A DNA stretch of 13,009 nt from Dethiosulfatibacter sp. (lineage in GTDB: Bacteria; Bacillota; Clostridia; Tissierellales; Dethiosulfatibacteraceae): the NCBI GenBank assembly GCA_030591825.1, contig JAUVAG010000007.1, positions 1 to 13,009 of the forward strand, given 5' to 3'. Of this stretch, positions 6,024 to 11,715 are shown piece by piece. The notes beneath the pieces are model-generated. The model saw only the letters and a program-made list of their open reading frames with translations. It ran no database searches and was not told the origin of the DNA. The position numbers were made by a program, and so were the translations under genes. Position 1 is the first letter of the stretch; every line of letters starts with the position of its first letter.

Positions 6024-8060
6024 CTAGTTCATACTTTTTCTAATAACCCTGTTCATTAAATCAAGTACGGAATTTGCGGACCTTTCCCTTATTGTTGCCC
6101 TGAGACCCGGATAACTAAGCTTCCTAACCTGGGTTTTCCCATTATAGTAAACTCCTATGTAAACTAGACCAACGGGTTTTTCCTTAGTTCCACCTGAAGG
6201 ACCTGCAACTCCCGTAGTGGAAAGTCCAATGTCCGATCCCGCCTTAAGAGCGGCTCCCTTTGCCATTTCTTCTGCAGTTTCAGCACTGACAGCACCGTGG
6301 GTTTTCAATGTTTCCTCTTGAACCCCCAGTGTTCTCATCTTTGCTTCATTGCTGTATGTAACAAATCCTTCAAGAAAGACAGATGAAATTCCCGGAAAAT
6401 CTATAAGCTTTGAAGAAACTTCTCCTCCCGTACATGATTCAGCCACTGCAACAGTCAGCTGGTTTTCAAGTAGAAGTTTCGCCGAATGCTCTGCTATATT
6501 ATCTGATCCGGCAGTATATACATTTTCACCCATTCTTTTAAATATTTCCTTTTCAACAGGCTTTATAAGCGCTACAGCATCTTCCTTTGTAGGAGCCTTT
6601 GCAGTAACCCTCAAGACCACCCTTCCCTTTCCTGCGAAGGTTGCTATCGTGGGATTGGTCTGTTTTTCTATAAGATCCATTATCATAGTCTCAGCTGTAG
6701 ATTCCCCAAGTCCTGTAACTATGAATTTTTTCCCATATATGACTCCGTCGGAATATTTCATGAGGTATGGAAGAACCAGTTCTTCAAGCATTGGAAACAT
6801 TTCTCTTGGCGGTCCAGGCATGAGAACAGCAACTTTCCCATCAATATCCATTAGACATCCGTTCGCTGTTCCATTATTGTTGTTAAGGATATTTGATCCT
6901 TTGGGAAAATACGCCTGTCTTTTGTTGCTCTCCGGCATTTCCTTGTTGAGTCTTCCATAAAGTCCTTTTACATGGTTGTAACTATCCTCATCATAAACCA
7001 TTTCAACCTTGTTGTGTTCTGCAAGGATTTCCTTTGTTATGTCGTCCTGTGTAGGTCCAAGTCCTCCCGTGCACACTACCAGGTCCGCACGGCTGAAGGC
7101 AAGCTCAAAGGCCTCCTTCATCCTTTTGTGATTGTCTCCCACAACAGAATGGTAAAATACGTTTATTCCTATTTCTGCCAGCTTCTTTGAGATATGCTGC
7201 GCATTTGTATTGGCAATGTCTCCATGTAGTATTTCTGTTCCAAAGCATAAAACTTCTGCATTCATATAATCTACCTCTCTCATCTTGTCCTTGGCATAAA
7301 GGTCGCACAAGGTATTTTCAAACTGGTCGGAATGACCCTTTACCCATTCAAATTCTATATATCTATTGTCAGTCAAACTGGCAAACTCCTGCCAGAGTTC
7401 TATATTCTTCACCTTTGTTCCATTTGCAGTATGCCAGTCGTTGAGCTTCCAGTTTACTATCCACTCAGTAAGACCCTTTCTCACATACTGTGAATCGGTT
7501 ATTATCCGTACTTCGCTCTCATCCACAACCTTTTTAAGACCCTCAATGGCTCCTACAAGCTCCATCTGACTGCTTCCAATGACATGAGACTTGTCGTTTA
7601 AATGCTCGTAGCTACCGTCTTTGTGATTTATAATCACACAGTAGGCACCCTTGTTTTTCTCGTCGTTGAAGCTTCCATCTATATATATGGCGCAAATGTC
7701 TTCCCTTGCTTTTTCGGTAACATAAATCAAGTCACTACCATTTCTCTTGTCCACCACAATTATATTGCTTCGGTCATTAAAGGCAACAGTGTCCTTTCCA
7801 TCCCAGATAGAAAACTCAAGAATAAAGCCCGGATAGTAGGTATTGGGCCGTTTATTGTGAAGAAGCTTCTTGAACTGATAAAGATTTCTATTAAGAAGAT
7901 CATAAACAAAATTCCCCGGAACCTCTTCCATTTCCAGCCTCTTCTCCTCAGTATCAAAACCAATTTCAATATTGTTTTCACAATCACTGATATTTATAGT
8001 ATAATAATTATTGGACCCAAACAATATTTCCATTTTTAATTTTACAATATTTCTTTTCAT
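6024..8060 (-). CDS. RNase HI-CinA fusion protein
   Basis: This 678-residue protein has three parts. Residues 1 to about 118 are not recognised. Residues 121-261 are a full RNase HI domain, which cuts RNA in RNA-DNA hybrids: Asp128 (YIDGS), Glu167 (SQMEL), Asp189 (ITDSQ), His243 (KGHSD) and Asp253, with spacing 39-22-54-10 against 38-22-54-10 in Escherichia coli. Residues 266-678 are a full CinA: COG1058 domain with FGTEILHGD and GGLGPTQDD (332-340), then the PncC NMN-deamidase domain with ESCTGG (541-546) and VAGPSGG (618-624). CinA normally starts MNAE-like, exactly as at Met266, only five residues after the RNase H domain. That codon (7265) has GAGAGG 8 bases upstream, so free CinA could also be made. 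Start at 8060 has no strong Shine-Dalgarno; Met10 is an alternative. Confidence 0.9.
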   Translation of the reverse strand: MKRNIVKLKMEILFGSNNYYTINISDCENNIEIGFDTEEKRLEMEEVPGNFVYDLLNRNLYQFKKLLHNKRPNTYYPGFILEFSIWDGKDTVAFNDRSNIIVVDKRNGSDLIYVTEKAREDICAIYIDGSFNDEKNKGAYCVIINHKDGSYEHLNDKSHVIGSSQMELVGAIEGLKKVVDESEVRIITDSQYVRKGLTEWIVNWKLNDWHTANGTKVKNIELWQEFASLTDNRYIEFEWVKGHSDQFENTLCDLYAKDKMREVDYMNAEVLCFGTEILHGDIANTNAQHISKKLAEIGINVFYHSVVGDNHKRMKEAFELAFSRADLVVCTGGLGPTQDDITKEILAEHNKVEMVYDEDSYNHVKGLYGRLNKEMPESNKRQAYFPKGSNILNNNNGTANGCLMDIDGKVAVLMPGPPREMFPMLEELVLPYLMKYSDGVIYGKKFIVTGLGESTAETMIMDLIEKQTNPTIATFAGKGRVVLRVTAKAPTKEDAVALIKPVEKEIFKRMGENVYTAGSDNIAEHSAKLLLENQLTVAVAESCTGGEVSSKLIDFPGISSVFLEGFVTYSNEAKMRTLGVQEETLKTHGAVSAETAEEMAKGAALKAGSDIGLSTTGVAGPSGGTKEKPVGLVYIGVYYNGKTQVRKLSYPGLRATIRERSANSVLDLMNRVIRKSMN
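7263..7279 (-). promoter_or_regulatory. Internal ribosome binding site and start for the CinA part
   Basis: Within the fusion gene, GAGAGG (7279-7274 on the minus strand) lies 8 bases before an in-frame ATG (7265-7263) that coincides with the normal CinA N-terminus (MNAEVLCFGTEILHGD). This may be the old start of a separate cinA gene, still usable for internal initiation. Confidence 0.45.
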
Positions 8061-8088
8061 AAGATCACAACCATCAAATTATCTTAAT

Positions 8089-8097
8089 ATTATAGCA
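8089..8097 (-). promoter_or_regulatory. Extended -10 promoter of the RNase H-CinA gene
   Basis: On the minus strand TG-C-TATAAT is a perfect extended -10 element 29 bases upstream of the ATG at 8060. A possible -35 box (TTGATG, 8119-8114) is 19 bases away, longer than ideal, which an extended -10 tolerates. Confidence 0.55.
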
Positions 8098-8170
8098 TAT
8101 TTAATTTGATTTTCATCAAAATATCGTTCATTTACACGAAAACTATTAAATAATAGTAATGTATGAAAAA

Positions 8171-8285
8171 TAATGAAGTTTTATCTCACACCAAGTTTCG
8201 TCCTGATTCATATAACATCGGATATACAATTGAACCGTTTGTATATCAAATAACACATGAATCAACTCAACTAATGTTGTGATAT
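8171..8285. repeat. Tandem 115-bp dyad repeat, copy 1
   Basis: This is the first of two nearly identical units at a 121-base offset. It has nested dyad symmetry: TGATTCAT (8204-8211) pairs with ATGAATCA (8257-8264), and inside it GATATACAA (8221-8229) pairs with TTGTATATC (8239-8247) around a 9-base loop. The outer ends are imperfectly complementary too (TTATCTCACA with TGTTGTGATAT). No open frame of note is inside. It could be a structured RNA element, a regulator-binding array or a small palindromic mobile element. Confidence 0.85.
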
Positions 8286-8291
8286 TATAAT

Positions 8292-8406
8292 TAATGAAGT
8301 TTTATCTCACACCAAGTTTCGTCCTGATTCATATAACATCGGATATACAATTGAACCGTTTATATATCAAATAACACATGAATCAACTCAACTAATGTTG
8401 TGATAT
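8292..8406. repeat. Tandem 115-bp dyad repeat, copy 2
   Basis: This copy is identical to 8171-8285 except for one base: A at 8362 where copy 1 has G at 8241. The change is in the inner stem; it breaks a pair in a plus-strand RNA but leaves a G-U pair in a minus-strand RNA. The copy ends 6 bases before the Shine-Dalgarno of the membrane protein gene at 8424, so the leader of that gene must begin in or upstream of the repeats. Confidence 0.85.
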
Positions 8407-8423
8407 AAAACTAGGAGGGAAAA

Positions 8424-8915
8424 ATGATAAAGTTTGAAATAAATTCTAGTACAAAGGTCCTGAGAATAGTCAGCATGACTATTTTTCTAGTAGGACTTCT
8501 CCTCATAAGCTTTCCATCATTCATAGGCATAGGACTCATTAGAGTCGTTGGAGTGCTTTTGTCCATATTCTGTGGTTTTGGAATATATTATACTGAAGGT
8601 ACAATCTGGGGAAGGGACAGGTCTTTCTTCCTGGTAGGAGTACTTATAGGATTACTCATATTGGTTTTTCCCGAGCTGGTAATGATAATATCCGGGCTTG
8701 GATTGCTGTCTTTTGGTATCTACAAGTTGTTCTTCATATTGAAGGACCAGGATTATTCGGACAAGTACGAGCTCATAATATCCTGCATAAGTCTCATAAT
8801 AGGAATCATATTCATGTTTAAGGGAAAGGCTGCAATAGTTAACATTGTAAGGATAGTTGGAGTTATGGTGATATCCTTTAGTGCAGTACTGTTTTACAAG
8901 ACTTTGGAACAATAA
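8424..8915 (+). CDS. Small six-helix membrane protein, DUF308/HdeD-like
   Basis: This 163-residue protein has about six hydrophobic helices (roughly residues 16-34, 36-55, 66-84, 85-104, 116-133 and 138-156) arranged as three helical hairpins with repeated Gly-rich segments. That size and layout match the HdeD/DUF308 family of small membrane proteins, whose function in Firmicutes is not established; HdeD itself is linked to acid resistance in E. coli. I rely on overall pattern rather than a sharp motif. The ATG has AGGAGGG 5 bases upstream, so the start is secure. It stands alone, preceded by the tandem dyad repeats and followed by an IS element. Confidence 0.7.
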   Translation: MIKFEINSSTKVLRIVSMTIFLVGLLLISFPSFIGIGLIRVVGVLLSIFCGFGIYYTEGTIWGRDRSFFLVGVLIGLLILVFPELVMIISGLGLLSFGIYKLFFILKDQDYSDKYELIISCISLIIGIIFMFKGKAAIVNIVRIVGVMVISFSAVLFYKTLEQ

Positions 8916-8951
8916 AGGTAAGCCACTTCGAGAGATGCGCGGTTTTTGTTT

Positions 8952-8959
8952 TAAATTTT
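8952..8959. repeat. Left copy of 8-bp target site duplication
   Basis: TAAATTTT directly precedes the GGCTCTGTT terminus of the IS element and recurs at 9668-9675. Confidence 0.85.
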
Positions 8960-9667
8960 GGCTCTGTTAGTAAGCGTTGTTGGTAAAGATTAAAAACAAG
9001 CATTTATGGGTATACTAACTATATGAACATCTTTAAAAGGTGGTGAAAGTTATTATGACAAATCTTAATTCTATATTGAGTGATATCAATAAGTTGAGCA
9101 ATCATGATAAAGAAATTATCATTGATGCAATCGAAGAAATTCTTATGTTTGGTTCTTGTGCCTTAGATGTAGAATCTGATATTAAAGAGCATCGTTTTAG
9201 TAAAGGTAGAGTTTGTCCTCATTGTGGTGGTCACGACATATGTAGATACGGCAAGTCTCAAGGAAAACAAAGATATCTTTGCCATTCTTGTAAGAAGACA
9301 TTCGCTGATTTCACTTCTTCTCCAGCTTACAATAGCAAGAAACCACTTGAAAAATGGCTTCTTTATGCCAAGTGCATGATCAATGGATATTCTGTTCGAA
9401 AATCGGCTGCAACTATTTAAATACGAACGGGACATTATTAAAGCCAAGGATCTGCTACTCCATTCGTCGACAGTTCATAAAACTACAACGGTAGCTGATT
9501 TTAAAGACAGAAAAGCTATCTTTATTTAATACTGCTCTTTGCGGACAAGAAGCGAGTATTTTTCTATTATTATTTGCTTTATATTTACAATAACGAGGGA
9601 TACTTGAGAGGTTTTTTTATATCTTGATTATTATGCCTTGTTATCAACAATATTTACGAACAGAGCC
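8960..9667 (+). mobile_element. IS1595-like insertion sequence, internally deleted
   Basis: The element is bounded by 27-base inverted repeats beginning GGCTCTGTT (8960-8986 and complement of 9641-9667), identical at 22 of 27 positions. It is flanked by a perfect 8-base direct duplication, TAAATTTT (8952-8959 and 9668-9675). The 8-base duplication, GG termini and zinc-ribbon transposase fit the IS1595 family. At 708 bases it is shorter than the roughly 0.9-1.2 kb of complete members. It can no longer make transposase but has both ends and could move if helped in trans. Confidence 0.85.
9055..9529 (+). pseudogene. IS1595-type transposase, internal deletion and frameshift
   Basis: The likely start is ATG 9055, 8 bases after AAGGTGGTG; an in-frame GTG at 9040 overlaps that ribosome binding site. 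The N-terminal part has a zinc ribbon (CPHC at residues 54-57 and CHSC at 76-79) followed by the QGKQRYLCHSCKKTF type sequence and the segment LLYAKCMINGYSVRKSAATI, where the helix before the DDE domain would begin. The frame stops at 9420. In the next frame a short stretch ends HKTTTVADFKDRKAIFI-stop (9529), which looks like the C-terminal end of such transposases. A full protein has about 300 residues, so the catalytic DDE core is missing. The element is not autonomous. Confidence 0.75.
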
Positions 9668-9675
9668 TAAATTTT
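9668..9675. repeat. Right copy of 8-bp target site duplication
   Basis: TAAATTTT directly follows the right inverted repeat, matching 8952-8959 exactly. Intact duplications show that the IS ends have not recombined since insertion. Confidence 0.85.
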
Positions 9676-9684
9676 TAGAATATA

Positions 9685-9693
9685 TGTTATTAT
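9685..9693 (+). promoter_or_regulatory. Extended -10 promoter of the sigma-54 activator gene
   Basis: TG-T-TATTAT lies 25 bases upstream of the ATG at 9718. No good -35 box is visible; the -35 position falls at the IS end and its target duplication, so the insertion may have changed expression of this gene. Confidence 0.4.
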
Positions 9694-9717
9694 AAATGCA
9701 AAACGGGAGAAAATCTA

Positions 9718-11118
9718 ATGATAAAACATGGTGATTTCAAATTAAAATATATAGATTCGGTAATGATTGTTGATAAATATTTTAACATATTTCATACTTT
9801 AAGATTCAACCCAAGGTTCGATGAAAACATAAAGGAAAAAATTCACAATAATTATGAAGGTTCAAACTTTTTCGAGATGTTTCCCAATATAAATAGAGTT
9901 GAAAGCTCTATTTACGAATGTATTCATAAAAATAAAGTAATTATTAAGAACAATCAAAAATTCTCGGATAAAAAAGGGAATGTATTCAACACAAAAAACA
10001 TTACCATCCCCATAATTAAGCAAGGTGAAATTGTAGGCGCAGTTGAATTATCCCAGGATATTACCTCGATAGAAAATACAAACAACAGCAGCCTCAACAA
10101 GATACAAACAGATTATTCAAAACTCTCAAATGAAAATCTTGATATAACTACCTTTGATGATATAATCTCTATCAATAACTCCATCAATGAAAGCATAAGG
10201 AAAGCAAAAATTTATTCATTCCATGAAAATCCTGTACTGATATATGGAGAGACAGGGACTGGCAAAGAACTTTTTGTAAATGCAATGGTTGAAAAAAGCC
10301 TTAAAGACAAGAGTAAATTCATAGCACAAAACTGCGCAGCAATTCCCGAAACCTTATTCGAGTCAATATTGTTCGGTACTGAAAAAGGTGCCTATACAGG
10401 TGCAAAAGATACAAAAGGACTTTTTCAACTTGCCGATGGAGGTGTTTTGTTTCTTGACGAAATCAACTCTATGCCGATTTCTCTACAAGCAAAACTTCTA
10501 AGAGTTTTGCATGATAAAAAAATTCGTCCTGTAGGATCCCCTCGGGAAATAAAGATAAATGTTAGAATTATTGCAGCCATGAATATAGATCCTGAAACAG
10601 CAATAAGAAACAAGGTATTACGCGAAGACTTGTTTTACAGGTTCAGCAGTGCAACTATTAGACTAGCACCTTTAAGGGAACGAATTGAAGACATACCTAT
10701 TTATATCAATACATTCATCGACCACTATAATAAAATATACAACAAAAACATCCGTGGTGTTTCAAGACAGCTTATGAATTATTTTGTGAATTATGAATGG
10801 AACGGTAATGTTAGAGAATTAAAACATATTATTGAATCTACAGTAAGCATAATCAATGAGGATATAATAAAGTTTAATCACTTGCCTATTTACATGAAAA
10901 GCAAACTCATTCCTGAAAAAAATCAAAATGTTCAGGAGCATTTTTTATCCTTAAGCGAAACTGTCAACAGAGTAGAAAAAGACTTGATAATAAAAACACT
11001 TGCCTTCACAGGAGGAAACATCACTGAATCTGGGAAACTGTTGAAAATACCAAGACAAACTCTAAAATACAAAATAAACAAACTTGAGATCGATATTTTT
11101 AAATACAAACGACAATAA
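9718..11118 (+). CDS. RocR-like sigma-54-dependent transcriptional activator
   Basis: This 466-residue enhancer-binding protein has three domains. Residues 1 to about 116 look like a PAS sensor domain (ending GEIVGAVELSQDIT). Residues 145-390 are the AAA+ sigma-54 activation domain: Walker A GETGTGKE (177-184), sigma-54 contact loop GAYTGA (224-229; Tyr for Phe is common), Walker B GGVLFLDE (241-248), the arginine-finger region REDLFYR (302-308) and WNGNVREL (361-368). Residues about 412-460 are a Fis-type helix-turn-helix (NITESGKLLKIPRQTLKYKINKL). Length and layout match RocR of Bacillus subtilis (about 460 residues), which activates arginine and ornithine catabolism. GGGAG lies 8 bases before the ATG. 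Downstream dyads and a -24/-12 promoter show its likely target: the ald remnant and YfcC carrier. The effector is unknown; an amino acid is likely. Confidence 0.9.
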   Translation: MIKHGDFKLKYIDSVMIVDKYFNIFHTLRFNPRFDENIKEKIHNNYEGSNFFEMFPNINRVESSIYECIHKNKVIIKNNQKFSDKKGNVFNTKNITIPIIKQGEIVGAVELSQDITSIENTNNSSLNKIQTDYSKLSNENLDITTFDDIISINNSINESIRKAKIYSFHENPVLIYGETGTGKELFVNAMVEKSLKDKSKFIAQNCAAIPETLFESILFGTEKGAYTGAKDTKGLFQLADGGVLFLDEINSMPISLQAKLLRVLHDKKIRPVGSPREIKINVRIIAAMNIDPETAIRNKVLREDLFYRFSSATIRLAPLRERIEDIPIYINTFIDHYNKIYNKNIRGVSRQLMNYFVNYEWNGNVRELKHIIESTVSIINEDIIKFNHLPIYMKSKLIPEKNQNVQEHFLSLSETVNRVEKDLIIKTLAFTGGNITESGKLLKIPRQTLKYKINKLEIDIFKYKRQ

Positions 11119-11124
11119 CTTGTC
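11111..11124 (+). promoter_or_regulatory. Upstream activating dyad 1 (GACAA-N4-TTGTC)
   Basis: The dyad GACAATAACTTGTC overlaps the TAA stop of the activator gene (11116-11118). With its following bases it matches 11184-11205 at 19 of 22 positions. It lies about 145 bases before the -24 element, in the usual range for an enhancer. Confidence 0.6.
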
Positions 11125-11129
11125 TATTC

Positions 11130-11167
11130 ATATATTAAAGCGGCAAATTATTGTCGCTTTAATATAT
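11130..11167 (+). terminator. Hairpin terminator after the activator gene
   Basis: Arms 11130-11146 and 11151-11167 form a 17-base-pair stem (one G-T pair) around the loop ATTA, followed by GTTTTCT. It begins 12 bases after the stop codon. The short U tract suggests moderate efficiency. It lies between the two activator dyads. Confidence 0.65.
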
Positions 11168-11183
11168 GTTTTCTGACGAAACC

Positions 11184-11197
11184 GACAAAAACTTGTC
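11184..11197 (+). promoter_or_regulatory. Upstream activating dyad 2 (GACAA-N4-TTGTC)
   Basis: GACAAAAACTTGTC repeats the dyad at 11111-11124 exactly 73 bases (about seven helical turns) downstream, so the two are on the same DNA face. It lies about 70 bases before the -24 element. A further palindrome TTGTTAACAA (11208-11217) is nearby. Confidence 0.65.
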
Positions 11198-11230
11198 CAT
11201 TGATACATTGTTAACAAAATCCTTACTATG

Positions 11231-11269
11231 AAACCGCTAATTTTACACATTTAGCGGTTTTTATTTTTT
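11231..11269 (+). terminator. Rho-independent terminator
   Basis: AAACCGCTAA (11231-11240) and TTAGCGGTTT (11251-11260) form a perfect 10-base-pair stem with a 10-base loop, followed by TTATTTTTT. It ends at the -24 element, so it insulates the sigma-54 promoter from read-through. Confidence 0.8.
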
Positions 11270-11285
11270 GGCACGAATATTGCAT
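11268..11285 (+). promoter_or_regulatory. Sigma-54 (-24/-12) promoter
   Basis: TTGGCAC (11268-11274), five bases, then TTGCAT (11280-11285) matches the sigma-54 consensus TTGGCAC-N5-TTGCW. It lies 36 bases before the ATG at 11321. With the RocR-like activator and its two dyads upstream, this is a complete sigma-54 control region. Confidence 0.9.
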
Positions 11286-11320
11286 TATAACTATTTGAAA
11301 AACAATTAGGAGGATTAGTA

Positions 11321-11651
11321 ATGATTATTGGAATACCCTAAAGAAATAAAAAATAACGAATTTAGAGTTGCCGCTACACCTGGTGTAGTTAAAGAATTAG
11401 TAAGAAGAGGACATAAAGTTTATATTGAAGAAAATGCCGGTAAAGGCAGTGGATTTTTTAATCAAGACTATTTGAATGCTAGTGCAAAAATCAAAAACAG
11501 AGATGAACTGTATGCTAAATCAGAAACGGTTTACAAAGTTAAGGAGATGTTCCCTAAAGAATTCAAGTATTTAAGAGAAAATATTATTGTGTCAACTGTT
11601 TCTATTCAAAAAATCAGGAGGCGAGTTATAATTGTAAGTAGGAAAAATTGA
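11321..11651 (+). pseudogene. ald: Alanine dehydrogenase remnant, frameshifted and truncated
   Basis: From ATG 11321 (AGGAGG about 7 bases upstream) the sequence reads MIIGIP and stops at TAA. One extra C in the CCC run (11336-11338) accounts for this; without it the frame continues KEIKNNEFRVAATPGVVKEL, then GHKVYIEENAGKGSGF and YAKSETVYKVKEMFPKEF. These match the N-terminal part of alanine dehydrogenase, which turns L-alanine into pyruvate, ammonia and NADH. Homology fades after LRENIIV at about residue 90, and the frame stops at 11651. About three quarters of the usual 370-residue protein, including the NAD-binding domain, is gone. It is the first gene after the sigma-54 promoter and precedes the carrier. 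So the operon once combined uptake with alanine deamination. Confidence 0.85.
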
Positions 11652-11715
11652 AAACAGCCCTTGTAATTTGATTGTAAACAAATGTATTTAAATTCACTAT
11701 ATAAGAGGAGTAAAA
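11652..11715 (+). other. Scar between ald remnant and carrier gene
   Basis: An orphan AGGAGGCG (near 11619-11626) inside the end of the ald remnant has no gene after it. A 17-codon stretch (about 11637-11690, VGKIENSPCNLIVNKCI-stop) may be the end of a deleted gene, but it is too short to be sure. The rest is leader sequence with the AGAGGAG ribosome binding site of the carrier. Confidence 0.3.

Noticed and set aside
6349..7569. Plus- and minus-strand frames inside the RNase H-CinA gene
   Set aside because: They lie in other frames of a gene whose motifs are fully conserved; none has a plausible start site or domain.
8171..8406. Tandem repeats as a CRISPR array
   Set aside because: Only two units, 115 bases each, with no unique spacers between short repeats.
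8652..8912. Minus-strand 86-codon frame opposite the DUF308-like gene
   Set aside because: Antisense shadow rich in Tyr and Gln, with no ribosome binding site; the plus-strand gene has a strong one.
8918..8950. Terminator after the DUF308-like gene (AAGCC...GGTTTTT)
   Set aside because: The possible stem is only about five pairs with a large loop; the T run alone is not enough.
11336..11341. Programmed frameshift in ald
   Set aside because: It occurs at codon 6 without a slippery or stimulatory signal, and the gene is also missing most of its length.
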